Of a stretch of DNA of 64,000 nucleotides, positions 9,339-18,280 are shown piece after piece. A model generated the notes under the pieces. It made no database searches and was not told where the DNA came from. It was given only the letters and a program-made list of their open reading frames with translations. Positions within the stretch are counted from its first letter, which is position 1, and each line of letters starts with the position of its first letter. The stretch is from Haloarcula argentinensis DSM 12282 (GTDB taxonomy: Archaea > Halobacteriota > Halobacteria > Halobacteriales > Haloarculaceae): NCBI GenBank assembly GCA_000336895.1, contig AOLX01000026.1, positions 63,220-127,219 on the forward strand, given 5' to 3'. A program made the position numbers and the translations under genes.

Positions 9339-9652
9339 TGGCTCCTCGGTTACGGTTCAAGTACGCATCTGGTGGAGAGCTGATAAATAGTTGCTGCATA
9401 CTGCTCACTGCCGACGCAAATAGTGCTAGTATATTCACAGCAGCCGATAATATGTCCCTCGCTACTCCCCATGCCTATCGTCGCTTCTTTTCGAGGATTC
9501 CCCCTCGGTCACGGCCTCGGTATTCTCCACGGCTCCCTGCGGTCGGCGCTTCGATACGAGGTTCTCGCTCGCGTTGCCCGCCTCGAATTTCGCTATTCTC
9601 GCGGCTATGCCTCTCTTCGTGTCCGAGACCCCTCGCTTTGCTCGGGCTTTCG
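9339..9652. other. Non-coding tract with purine-biased low-complexity sequence
   Basis: No credible gene. The stretch 9475-9652 is made of short variations on GCGAGAA, ATAGCGAAA and AGCGAGGGG when read on the minus strand, directly after the HMG-CoA synthase stop. The reading frame there is interrupted by stops and has no recognisable protein. The part nearer 9339-9475 is AT-richer and probably holds the GrpB gene promoter. Confidence 0.5.
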
Positions 9653-10990
9653 CTATTCCACGTACCGATATTTCCGCTCACCCATCCGGCCCCAGCCGTC
9701 GAAGGCGAACTCCTTTTCTGGTGCGGTGAACTCCTCGACATCGGTTTCAGTTTCGTGATTGTGGACGTCGTGGACCTGTTCGTACTCGGCGAAGGAGAGG
9801 TCGTAGCGGTTCCGGATCTGTTCGTCGATATCGAGTGCGCCGATCTCTTCTTCCCAGCCGGGGACAACGGTTTCGGCGTGGACTTCTGCCTGTGCGCCGG
9901 ACCCGTAGGAGGCAACTAACAATCGGGCCTCGTCCAGATCCAGTCCGTTCTCGCGGGCGTGTTTCAGGCCTGCGGCGCGGGCGATGTGGACGGAACCGGT
10001 GTACCAGTTCCCGACCTCCCGGGAGATTTCGAGCGTTGGCTCGATGCTGTTGGCGTACCAGTCCTGATAGCGCTCGGTTTCGGTGAGTGCGTCCGTGTAC
10101 TCCTTGATGGCCGCGTGGAACTCGTCGTCGGTCTCGAAGTCCGAACGCATAGGCTGGCGGCCGATTTCTTCGGCCATCAGGTCGCCCACGTCGGTGCCGC
10201 GGATAATGTGTCGGTAGCCCAGCGCCGCGGCCTTCCGGACCATCCCCGGGAACGGCGTGTGGAACGGAATCATCTCGTAGTCGCCCGGGTGGATGTCGCC
10301 GGCCACCTCGGCGAAGTCCTCCAGCGCCTCGCGCATACGGGCGAGGTAGACGTTCACCGAGCGCTTGCCGTCGACGGACGGGAACTGCTGATTGGGCTTG
10401 AGGAAGTCAGTTTCGTCGGCGCTACCGTACCCCTGCTCGGTCGAGAGTTCGACCAGATTCGGGTCTTCGTCGACGAGCATCGCCACCGCACCGGCTCCCT
10501 GCGTGGCCTCGCCGGGATCGTCGCGGGCGTACAGTGCGGTGTCAGTTGCGATGACGAGCGCGGCCCGACCGCGGTTCCGTCCGGCGCGGATCCAGTTGTA
10601 TGCGTCGTCGAGGCTCTGTGTCCCGGAGATACAGGCGAACTTCCGCTCGCCCTTGTTGGCGTGGTGGAAGTTCTCGTCGTACACCTGTTCGAGACAGCCC
10701 GCGATGTACGTCGAAACGGGCTTCGAGTTGTCGAAAGCACTCTCAGTCGCCACGTCGATACGGCCGATGTCCTCGGGCGTCAGCCCCTTGCGCTCCATCA
10801 GACGATGGGCCGCGTTCGCCCCCATCGTGACGATGTCCTCGTACACGTCCGGGAACGACGACGCGCGCAGGCCGAGCCCCTTCGTGTACTTCCCCGGATC
10901 ATCGCCTTGAGCCGGCGCGAACGTCTCCGCGAGGTCGAGTTTGAGCTTCCCGGTCCAGATCTCCATGGCATCGATACCGACTGCAGTCAT
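9653..10990 (-). CDS. mvaS: Hydroxymethylglutaryl-CoA synthase
   Basis: Condenses acetyl-CoA with acetoacetyl-CoA to HMG-CoA, the entry to the mevalonate route for archaeal isoprenoid lipids. It has 445 residues, the family length. The nucleophile is Cys120 (KFACISGTQSL), the conserved acid is Glu83 (ATESAFDNSKP), and an active-site histidine is in IPFHTPFPGMVRKA. It uses ATG 10990. Nothing around it belongs to the same pathway, but the UppS homologues near 36.4-37.9 kb and the terpene synthase-like gene near 59.2-60.2 kb would use products of this route. Confidence 0.95.
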   Translation of the reverse strand: MTAVGIDAMEIWTGKLKLDLAETFAPAQGDDPGKYTKGLGLRASSFPDVYEDIVTMGANAAHRLMERKGLTPEDIGRIDVATESAFDNSKPVSTYIAGCLEQVYDENFHHANKGERKFACISGTQSLDDAYNWIRAGRNRGRAALVIATDTALYARDDPGEATQGAGAVAMLVDEDPNLVELSTEQGYGSADETDFLKPNQQFPSVDGKRSVNVYLARMREALEDFAEVAGDIHPGDYEMIPFHTPFPGMVRKAAALGYRHIIRGTDVGDLMAEEIGRQPMRSDFETDDEFHAAIKEYTDALTETERYQDWYANSIEPTLEISREVGNWYTGSVHIARAAGLKHARENGLDLDEARLLVASYGSGAQAEVHAETVVPGWEEEIGALDIDEQIRNRYDLSFAEYEQVHDVHNHETETDVEEFTAPEKEFAFDGWGRMGERKYRYVE

Positions 10991-11088
10991 GAGTCTAGCG
11001 TCAGCGTGGATGTATATGGGCTTGTCGACTGGCGTTTCGACGGTTGACTAGTATTGCGCAGATGGGCCACGAACCCGCTGTGAGACAG

Positions 11089-11775
11089 TTACTCGCTGGT
11101 CGCCGGTTCCGTATTAAAAGAGAAATCGACCATGCATTCGCCTTCGAGAACGTCGTACGGCTCGTCCGGTGACGGAACGGCACGTGACCAGTCGGTGTTG
11201 TTGACGACGAGCCGATACGTTCCCGGCGAGAGGGTAATTCGGTTGTCGGGGACGTTCGTCTCGTGGAACCGCGACACCTCGCCAGCGTACCGAGCCCGGT
11301 GGCGGCTCTGAAATGCCCGGTACTCGTCTTCGGTGAACAGAATGACGTCCACGGCCGGGCCACGCCGAACGATGAGGTCGTAGGTGAGCGTCGTCTGACC
11401 AGTCGCGTCAACTGTGAAGTCCTCGTATTCGTCTTCCTCCAGTCGGAATGTCGTATCGACCGACCGGTGGTTCGGCTCGGGTGTCGGCGTCGGTGTCTCA
11501 GTCTCGACCTGAATCCGTGCCGACGTCTCCGTAGAGTTGTTCGTCCGCGACGCCTCGGTGCGCTGCGCTGTTGACGTGTTCGCCGGAGCCGCAGCGCGAT
11601 CTGTTGCTGGGGTCGAGGTAGTACCGACGCGATCAGTTGTAGCAGTCCGCTGTGACGCTGCCGGTTCCGGGACTGGCGTCGTCTCGGACTCCTGTGCAGG
11701 TCGATTCCCGAGACAGCCGGCGGAGAGCGCGGCGAGCACCGAGGCCCCGAAGCCGCGCCGCGACAGGTCACCCAT
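11089..11775 (-). CDS. Tat-exported lipoprotein of unknown function
   Basis: 228 residues. The N-terminus has SRRGFGASVLAALSAGC, a twin-arginine motif followed by an SAGC lipobox, so it is probably exported folded and lipid-anchored. Residues about 25-120 are a Thr/Ser/Pro/Ala-rich linker of the kind that is often O-glycosylated. The remaining ~110 residues form a compact beta-rich domain (LEEDEYEDFTVDATGQTTLT ... LSPGTYRLVVNNTDW), similar in style to haloarchaeal proteins with a pre-peptidase C-terminal-like fold. No catalytic motif is visible. It is divergent from the CAP-domain gene, another exported protein. Confidence 0.75.
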   Translation of the reverse strand: MGDLSRRGFGASVLAALSAGCLGNRPAQESETTPVPEPAASQRTATTDRVGTTSTPATDRAAAPANTSTAQRTEASRTNNSTETSARIQVETETPTPTPEPNHRSVDTTFRLEEDEYEDFTVDATGQTTLTYDLIVRRGPAVDVILFTEDEYRAFQSRHRARYAGEVSRFHETNVPDNRITLSPGTYRLVVNNTDWSRAVPSPDEPYDVLEGECMVDFSFNTEPATSE

Positions 11776-11956
11776 ACTTCAGGACACTCATCCACAGTAA
11801 AGATGTTTACGGGCGGGTTTTCGCCGCTGGTAATCGGAGCGCCAACACTGTCCAAACATATTTGTGGGGAGAGAGCCGAATCTACCCCGTTCGAGACGGT
11901 TCCGAGACAACTGTGACTCAGATATCAGTTCTCGGAACGGGACAGGAACGTTTCAT

Positions 11957-12706
11957 ATGAACAGATCGGTCATCACACTCGGTTTGGTAGTTCTGGCGGC
12001 ACTCAGTGTCTTGGGACTCGCAGGAGTAGCGGTCGAAGGGACGCTTGGTGCAGACGCAACCGAGTCAGCACCGGCGGATTCCACGGAACCATCACCAGCA
12101 GCGACGCCCAGTGCAGAACGTGTGTCACCGGCGACGCCGAGTAGCCAAGAGACTGTGGCCGGAGTGACGCAGTCCGCAGAACCTACCGCGACGCCGGATG
12201 CGGCACAGACCACGCCAGCTGGTTCGGGGACAGATATTGATACGGACCGGCTTGAAAGCAGGCTCGTGGCAGCAATCAACGACCGGCGTGGCAACCCGGT
12301 TGCCAACGACGCCTTCGATGGTTCTCTCTCAGATGAGACTAAAACCGGGCAAAAGTTGTCGGCGATGGCCGGAAACCACAGTGAGCGAATGGCTGCACAG
12401 GGGTCGGCCTCCCCGATTGCGAACGGGTCAGACACGACAGACCGGTACGCAGCCGCCGGACTGTCTGAGCAGTGTCGCCTCCGCCACGAAGGGAACGCGT
12501 ACTTCCGCCCGGTGACCGACCTCGAACTGGTCACGAGTGTCGACCCGAACGGCGCGAACGCGACCCGTATCGCCGACACCGTCGCCGACCACTGGTTCGA
12601 CCTCTCCGGTCCCCGTGACACGTTGTACATGGCGAACGCGAACCACATCGGCGTCGGCGCGGCGACTGCCGACGGTGTCGTCTACATTACCGTGAATCTC
12701 TGCTGA
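11957..12706 (+). CDS. Secreted CAP (SCP/PR-1) domain protein
   Basis: 249 residues. There is an N-terminal hydrophobic segment (about 5-27), then a Ser/Thr/Pro/Ala linker to about 95. The rest is a CAP-like domain: LVAAINDRRGNPVANDAFDG, KLSAMAGNHSERMAAQG, then a tail with DTVADHWFDLSG and NHIGVGAATADGVVYITVNLC. These follow the order of CAP signatures, though the usual second histidine region (GEN/HYTQ) is weak. CAP proteins are extracellular and often bind lipids or cell-wall components. ATG 11957 is chosen because the upstream in-frame extension has no signal-like sequence. Confidence 0.75.
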   Translation: MNRSVITLGLVVLAALSVLGLAGVAVEGTLGADATESAPADSTEPSPAATPSAERVSPATPSSQETVAGVTQSAEPTATPDAAQTTPAGSGTDIDTDRLESRLVAAINDRRGNPVANDAFDGSLSDETKTGQKLSAMAGNHSERMAAQGSASPIANGSDTTDRYAAAGLSEQCRLRHEGNAYFRPVTDLELVTSVDPNGANATRIADTVADHWFDLSGPRDTLYMANANHIGVGAATADGVVYITVNLC

Positions 12707-12739
12707 GGTCGGTGACGGGACGGAATGACAAAACGGACG

Positions 12740-14737
12740 TTATGGCACTTCTTTGCGAACCGTGTCGGCGTTCCCTTCTGCGTCGACGACACGGAGCGCT
12801 ACTTTCGTGCCAGACGACACCCGTCTCTTCTCTAATGTCTGGCCGTTCGCATCGTCGAAGATACCGTCGCCGTCGAGGTCCCACTCGTAGGCCGCGATGT
12901 CTCCCTGCGGGTCACTGGACTGGCTGGCATCGAAATCCCATTTCCCGTTCGATTCTCCCCCGTTGGAGGTTATCGTGAAGTCCGCGTTCGGTTGCGCGCT
13001 CGTGTTCGCGCCACCGGGGGTGACCGTGAACATCTTCGAATCGGTACCGCCACTCGATAGCTCGTAGGTGACGGTTATGGTGAGGCTTTCGCCGGTCATC
13101 CCTGTCTGGACACCGAACCGTTCGAACTCGAATAAATGAAACGTCGCAATCGAGCCGTCGGACATGACTGGATTCGGCCCGGCTAGATCTCGCTCTTGAT
13201 TGTCGACATCGATGACACGTGGAATGTCTGTCCCACCATTGAAATCAGTGTAGCCGTCGGTGTCCGCTTCGATGTACAACTCGTTTTCTTGGGGCGCTGG
13301 GTCGCGGTAATTGCGGTAACTGTCACTAAGAAAGTCGATATTTTCGTCCACAGCGTCGATAGCAACCGTTGTTATAGTGATCGTATCACCTACCTCATTT
13401 GTGACGCTAAACTGCACACCCCCATCAGGACCTCCGTCACTGTCGAGGGCAACGGCGTCCTCGTTGTAGATGAGGCCACTGTTGCCGGACCCACCACCAG
13501 AGCCTTGGTTCGCCTCCGTCACCGTCACCGGAATCGAAACGTTTTCCGGAGTCTCACCGACGAACGAACCGTCGATTTCATCGAGGCTGAACTGGACGGT
13601 GTATGTTCCAGTTGCCGTTGACTGGCTTGCGTTGTAGACGAATTTGACGCGACCGTCGCTGTCAGACGATTCTGTGTCCGGGGTAAGCGACCCCGTGTTA
13701 CTCCCTTCGACTGAGCCGTTGACTGTGACACCGCTTACAGGGTTGTTGTACGCGTCCCGAACCTCCAGTACGATTTCTCCGTCGCCGCCCTGCTGGACGC
13801 TGATCTCGTTATCATCGACAGTCGTAAGATACGCGTCGTTCTCCGCAGTTACCTTCGTCCCGACACCCGCCTTCGCCATCTTCAGGCGGTACGTCGCCCC
13901 TCGCTCGAAGACGATAGTGATGTTGTAGAGCGATCCCGGTCCCTCGGACTGGGTGACGTTCGCTACGTACCGTTCGTTGCTCATATTGCCCGGATTCGTG
14001 TCGAGTTCCTCGTCGAGCGTTTCGTTCCACTCTGATGCCGGAAGCCGTGAGAGAAACGAGACCGACACGTTCGATGTCCCCGTGGTATTTGTTACGCGGA
14101 CCGTCCGGGAGGACTGGGATTTCGGCTCTACGTCGACCGTGACTGAGTCGCTTGCCGAGCGGCTCAGTGACCCGTTGAGTGCGACGAGCGTGATGTCGCG
14201 TCCATCGACCATTGCCTGTTCCGAGAGCGTGATGTTGCCCTCGCGGAACTGGTTGTAGACGACCGAGTGCTCGTAGACAGTTTCGGGGGCCTCGCCGTAG
14301 ACGTTGTACTCCGGCTTGTACGCGATAGCTCCCGTGTTGTAGTGCCGTGGCGTGGCCCCGTCCCAGTAATCCGCCGTCTCAGGCGTAATTGCCTCGGCGT
14401 TGCGAACCGTGAGGTTCTGCGATTCGTTCGTCGTGCCGTCCGTGTACAGCAATCCTGACGGCGGCCCGGGATTCGTCGCTACCAGCCGACTCGGGTATCG
14501 CGTCCCCAACTGGACCGAGACGGCCTGCCGGCTCGGCTGTCCCGGGACTGAGATGATGGCGTTTCGCAGGTCCTGCAGTTGCGTCTGGACCTGCTGATTG
14601 TGGTTAAACTCCACCTCCCGGTTTTGCTCCGGGACAGCAAACGCCTGATACGAGGAGAAGGCGATGATAAGCACGCCGAACAGCAGTACAGCCCCGACCT
14701 GTACTGACTGCGCGCGCTCATCGCCCGTGAAAGTCAT
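12740..14737 (-). CDS. Large surface protein with pilin-like N-terminus, Ig-like and PKD domains
   Basis: 665 residues. The start (DERAQSVQVGAVLLFGVLII) is a type IV pilin-like leader plus hydrophobic helix, so the protein is probably processed or anchored like a pilin. Residues about 300-400 resemble a bacterial Ig-like (Big_1/invasin) repeat (VLEVRDAYNNPVSGVTVNGS). Residues about 590-665 form a PKD-like domain (DFDASQSSDPQGDIAAYEWD then LDGDGIFDDA), a calcium-style Asp pattern. Many Asn-X-Ser/Thr sites suggest N-glycosylation. The domain order suggests an adhesin or S-layer-associated protein. It is convergent with the CAP-domain gene. Confidence 0.8.
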   Translation of the reverse strand: MTFTGDERAQSVQVGAVLLFGVLIIAFSSYQAFAVPEQNREVEFNHNQQVQTQLQDLRNAIISVPGQPSRQAVSVQLGTRYPSRLVATNPGPPSGLLYTDGTTNESQNLTVRNAEAITPETADYWDGATPRHYNTGAIAYKPEYNVYGEAPETVYEHSVVYNQFREGNITLSEQAMVDGRDITLVALNGSLSRSASDSVTVDVEPKSQSSRTVRVTNTTGTSNVSVSFLSRLPASEWNETLDEELDTNPGNMSNERYVANVTQSEGPGSLYNITIVFERGATYRLKMAKAGVGTKVTAENDAYLTTVDDNEISVQQGGDGEIVLEVRDAYNNPVSGVTVNGSVEGSNTGSLTPDTESSDSDGRVKFVYNASQSTATGTYTVQFSLDEIDGSFVGETPENVSIPVTVTEANQGSGGGSGNSGLIYNEDAVALDSDGGPDGGVQFSVTNEVGDTITITTVAIDAVDENIDFLSDSYRNYRDPAPQENELYIEADTDGYTDFNGGTDIPRVIDVDNQERDLAGPNPVMSDGSIATFHLFEFERFGVQTGMTGESLTITVTYELSSGGTDSKMFTVTPGGANTSAQPNADFTITSNGGESNGKWDFDASQSSDPQGDIAAYEWDLDGDGIFDDANGQTLEKRRVSSGTKVALRVVDAEGNADTVRKEVP

Positions 14738-14783
14738 GGCGATGAGTTGCGGAGACGGCGGTAAAAACCTGACTGCCGAATTA

Positions 14784-15365
14784 TCAACTCTCGTCTTCTT
14801 CGACGACTTCCGGGTCGCTCATCGCGGTCTGGAGACTGTCGAGTCCGTTGACCCACTCGGAGACGAGTCCGTATTCGAGGTCTTCGGCGACCTCCATCGG
14901 GAGCTCCGACCCGCCGATGATCTGCGTGCCGGCCTGCACACAGTAGCCCAGCGCCGCGTCGAGGTCTTCTTCGGCTTCCGCGTCCGCGGCGGCTTCGATG
15001 TAGTCCGTGATGGTCGCGTCGTCCGCGGCCCCTTCTGCGACGAACTCCTCGGCCGCGTAGAACACGCACAGTAGCGAGGTTTGGACCCCGTCGATCAGCA
15101 TCACGGTCTCCTCGTCGTCGATGTCGATGTCGTCGAGGACGATCTCCCGGACGCCGGCAAGCTCGTCGAGCGTCGCTTCCTCGTCGAGCGGCCCGTCCTC
15201 GTAATCGGTGAGAATCTTCGCGACCGCGATCGCGGCGTCGTCCTGGAGGTTCAACAGGAGCCGCGCCGAATCCTCGTCTTCAGGGTCGACGTCTTCTTCC
15301 TCGATACGGTCTAGCCAGTTCTGCCAGCGTTCTTCGGTGTAATACTCCCCCGGCGGAGTGCTCAT
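14784..15365 (-). CDS. DUF2150 family protein
   Basis: 193 residues, extremely acidic and probably all helical. It matches the archaeal DUF2150 family by its start (YYTEERWQNWLDRIEEEDVD) and the central LLLNLQDDAAIAVAKILTDY. There is no signal peptide, so it should be cytoplasmic. The function is unknown. It ends 46 bases upstream of the start of the surface protein gene on the same strand, so the two could be cotranscribed, though no functional link is apparent. Confidence 0.8.
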   Translation of the reverse strand: MSTPPGEYYTEERWQNWLDRIEEEDVDPEDEDSARLLLNLQDDAAIAVAKILTDYEDGPLDEEATLDELAGVREIVLDDIDIDDEETVMLIDGVQTSLLCVFYAAEEFVAEGAADDATITDYIEAAADAEAEEDLDAALGYCVQAGTQIIGGSELPMEVAEDLEYGLVSEWVNGLDSLQTAMSDPEVVEEDES

Positions 15366-15546
15366 ACCAGTCCGTTCGTCCCGTTGGGGATAGTAGTTTC
15401 GACCGGCGGCCGCTCCGCCGCGGCGTCTCTACAGTAAAGACCGACCAGCGATCCACGATGTTAGCGCCTGAAACAGCTCTTCCGTAGGTTTCCCTGATCG
15501 CTTGCGCACCCCGAATCAATATCATGGCCTCCGTCGAAGAACGTAC

Positions 15547-15579
15547 TTTTATGTCAACAAACATGCTATGAAGTAGCAT
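15547..15579 (+). promoter_or_regulatory. TATA-like box and inverted repeat over the start codon
   Basis: CTTTTATG at 15546-15553 lies about 28 bases before ATG 15578. A perfect 6-bp inverted repeat, ATGCTA (15563-15568) and TAGCAT (15574-15579) with a 5-base spacer, covers the expected transcription start and the first two bases of the start codon. That position suits a repressor site on a leaderless gene. Confidence 0.45.
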
Positions 15580-15886
15580 GGCACAGCGACAGCCGGTCTC
15601 GACCTGTGACCGACCCCTCGACCCGGCTGCAATCGCCGCGCTGGCCGAACGTGTCGGTCTGGTGCTGATCGCCGTGGCACTACCAGTCGCCGTCGGCGCA
15701 TTCGCCGGATTGACCCTCACTGCCGGGTCGCTCTCGGCCGCGATCGATGCCGCGACCGCCACGCTGAGCGGGCCGCTGACAACAGAGCATAGGCTGTCCT
15801 GGCTGTTCTACGTCAGCACGCTCGGGACCGCACTGGGATGCTGGGTTCTCGGACTGGGGCTCCTTCTCGACGGTCTCGATCTGTAG
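15578..15886 (+). CDS. Small two-helix membrane protein
   Basis: 102 residues with no recognised domain. There are two hydrophobic segments, about 28-50 (VGLVLIAVALPVAVGAFAGL) and 75-98 (WLFYVSTLGTALGCWVLGLG), separated by an external Thr/Ala loop. The start ATG 15578 lies right after a TATA-like box and inside an inverted repeat. It is convergent with the MscS gene, whose stop begins 2 bases after this one ends. Function unknown. Confidence 0.6.
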   Translation: MAQRQPVSTCDRPLDPAAIAALAERVGLVLIAVALPVAVGAFAGLTLTAGSLSAAIDAATATLSGPLTTEHRLSWLFYVSTLGTALGCWVLGLGLLLDGLDL

Positions 15887-15887
15887 G

Positions 15888-17111
15888 TCAGCCGTCGCCG
15901 TCCGGACGCATCTCCACGCCGCCTTCCAGCGCCTCCTCGTCCGCCGCGTCCACGCGGTTCGAGAGGGTCCGCTGTGGGAACGGGATGGAGATGTCTTCCT
16001 CGTCGAAGGTAGCTTTCACACCCCGGACGACTGCCGAGATGGCGCGCCACTTCCGCGGCGGTGTCGGATGATCGATCCAGAACCGGAGTTCCATCACCAC
16101 GGCAGAGTCTCCGAAGTCCTTCGGGACAACGTCTGGCGTCGGCGAGTCGACGACGTGTTCGATGTCGGCCATCGCCTCACGAGCGAGGTCCATCGCCCGG
16201 TCGACATCGGTGTCGTAGTCCACACCGATGTCGACCGTGAGGCGCAACAGCCCCTTGCGGCTGCGGTTCGTCACCGCGCGGTCGCTCACGCGGTCGTTCG
16301 GGATGATGACGAACTCGCCGTCGAAGTTCTCCAGCCGCGTGTTGAAGATGGTGATATCCGTCACGATCCCTTCCTGGTCGCCGACGAGCACCCAGTCGCC
16401 GATAGTGAACGGGCGGGAAAACATCAGGACGAAGCCGGCGATGAGTGAACCGAGCGTCTGTCTGGCAGCCAGACCGACGACGATACCGAGGAACCCAGCC
16501 CCGACGAGCAGGCCGCTGAGGTCGATACCCCAGACGGCGAAGACCGTCGCACCGATAGTGACGAAGACGGTGACCTGCCCCAATCGGAGGAGAATCTCCT
16601 CCTGGTGTTCGGTGAAGCCGGTAACAGCCTGACTGAACCGGCCGATCCACCGCTGCATCTGGTCGGACAGGACAAAGGCCAGCATGACGAGAACGATCGT
16701 CTGTATCGTCGCCAGTACTGACTGATCGCTCCCGTCGAGGTACGGCCCAACCGTCTGGACGATATCGAGAACGCCCCAGACGATGAGAAACGAGATGACG
16801 ACGAGAACGACCATCGAGAACTGGGCGATCCGGAGAAACACGCCCCGGATGGTCGTCGGCGTGTAGTCGGCCATGACCTGCAGCCAGTCGCCGGTTCGGT
16901 CCGACGTGGTAGACCGAAGCCGGGAGAGGACTGCTGGAACGACGACGACACTGACAAGCAGGACGATCAAGAGGATGAGCGTCGCGACGAGTCGACCTTG
17001 CGCCGCGACCAACTGGTCCAGCGACCGCTGTAACACGGTAAAGAGTTCCAGAAGGCCTTCACCGGTATCGTTGGCCGCTGGCGTGGGCGTTGCCGTCCCC
17101 TGCACAGCCAC
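15888..17111 (-). CDS. Mechanosensitive ion channel, MscS family
   Basis: Channel that opens on membrane tension to release solutes on osmotic downshock. It has 407 residues. Hydrophobic segments lie near 40-63, 90-115, 130-150 and 175-195. The pore helix and beta domain are typical: LLVGAGFLGIVVGLAARQTL followed by SLIAGFVLMFSRPFTIGDWV, then GIVTDITIFNTRLENFDGEF and IIPNDRV. Four rather than three predicted helices put it in the larger MscS subgroup. It starts at ATG 17111; pdxS lies upstream on the same strand. Confidence 0.92.
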   Translation of the reverse strand: MAVQGTATPTPAANDTGEGLLELFTVLQRSLDQLVAAQGRLVATLILLIVLLVSVVVVPAVLSRLRSTTSDRTGDWLQVMADYTPTTIRGVFLRIAQFSMVVLVVISFLIVWGVLDIVQTVGPYLDGSDQSVLATIQTIVLVMLAFVLSDQMQRWIGRFSQAVTGFTEHQEEILLRLGQVTVFVTIGATVFAVWGIDLSGLLVGAGFLGIVVGLAARQTLGSLIAGFVLMFSRPFTIGDWVLVGDQEGIVTDITIFNTRLENFDGEFVIIPNDRVSDRAVTNRSRKGLLRLTVDIGVDYDTDVDRAMDLAREAMADIEHVVDSPTPDVVPKDFGDSAVVMELRFWIDHPTPPRKWRAISAVVRGVKATFDEEDISIPFPQRTLSNRVDAADEEALEGGVEMRPDGDG

Positions 17112-17205
17112 CTATCGCCGCCGTAGGAACTTGTGTCTTCGTCTTTGTGCGGCAGTCTGTACGGTGTCTGCTACCGAAAGAAAAGACGACTGGTCGCGGT
17201 CCCCG

Positions 17206-18114
17206 TTAGACGCCGCGGCCCTGCAACTGCTCTTCTTCGTCTAGATCCGCGTTCGCCTGGCCTTTCATCCCCTTGCCGGGGTTCTTCGCGATCTCCTTGA
17301 GCTGTTCGGGGTCATCGTAGTTGTTGACCGCTGCGACGACGGATTCGCCCATCGCCTGGGGGTTCTCCGCGCCGAAGATACCCGAACCGACGAAGATGCC
17401 GTCACAGCCGTGTTGCATCATCAGTGCGGCGTCGGCGGGCGTCGCGATGCCGCCGGCCGCGAAGTTGACGACCGGCAGCCGGCCGCGGTCCGCCGTCTCG
17501 TGGACGAGCCGGCGGGGCGCACCGTGTTCGCGGGCCCACTCGTCGCGCTCCTCGTAGGCCATCCCTTCGAGCTTGCCGATGGAGCGCTGGATGTTCCGCT
17601 GGTGCGTGACGGCCTGGTTCACGTCACCAGTACCCGCCTCGCCCTTCGTGCGAATCATCGCTGCGCCCTCGTCGATACGGCGCAGCGCCTCGGCGAGGTT
17701 CCGCGCCCCGCAGACGAACGGCGCGGTGAACTCGCGCTTGTCGATGTGATAGCGGTCGTCGGCCTGGGTCAGCACTTCCGATTCGTCGACCATATCCGCG
17801 CCAGCGGCTTCCAGAATCTGGGCCTCGGCGGTGTGGCCGATGCGGGCCTTGCCCATCACCGGAATCGAAACTTCCTCGATGATCTCTTCGAGTTTGGTGG
17901 GGTCAGCCATTCGGGCGACACCGCCCCGCTTGCGGATGTCGGCCGGGACCGACTCCAAGTGCATCACGGCGACCGCGCCGGCGTCCTCGGCGATTCGGGC
18001 TTGCTCACGGTTGACAACGTCCATAATGACGCCGCCCTTCTGCATCTTCGCGAAGCCGCGCTTGACGAGGTCAGTCCCGCGACGGAGGTCCTCGAGGTCG
18101 GTCTCTTCAGTCAT
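17206..18114 (-). CDS. pdxS: Pyridoxal 5'-phosphate synthase lyase subunit PdxS
   Basis: Makes PLP from ribose 5-phosphate, glyceraldehyde 3-phosphate and ammonia together with the glutaminase PdxT. It has 302 residues with strong family identity throughout. The catalytic lysines are expected at Lys89 (IPVMGKARIGH) and in the later MIRTKGEAGTGDV segment; GGVIMDVVN carries the conserved Asp near the start. No pdxT is adjacent. The DUF1405 gene is divergent. Confidence 0.96.
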   Translation of the reverse strand: MTEETDLEDLRRGTDLVKRGFAKMQKGGVIMDVVNREQARIAEDAGAVAVMHLESVPADIRKRGGVARMADPTKLEEIIEEVSIPVMGKARIGHTAEAQILEAAGADMVDESEVLTQADDRYHIDKREFTAPFVCGARNLAEALRRIDEGAAMIRTKGEAGTGDVNQAVTHQRNIQRSIGKLEGMAYEERDEWAREHGAPRRLVHETADRGRLPVVNFAAGGIATPADAALMMQHGCDGIFVGSGIFGAENPQAMGESVVAAVNNYDDPEQLKEIAKNPGKGMKGQANADLDEEEQLQGRGV

Positions 18115-18280
18115 TACCCAGACTTAGGACTGGATTTACTTAACGCGTGTCCTTTCGAGGGACAGAACGGCGTTTGACCCGCACGCGGGGGACCTGATAT
18201 CGGACCAGCGACTGCGATATTATCCAGAAGACGGGGCTGAGACCACTACCGTTTTCATCGCGTCTCCCCACTGCATCGAC

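Noticed and set aside
9014..9919. 301-codon open frame on the plus strand
   Set aside because: It runs antisense to the GrpB gene, through the low-complexity tract and into HMG-CoA synthase. Its composition (Arg, Ser, Pro rich) is not haloarchaeal.
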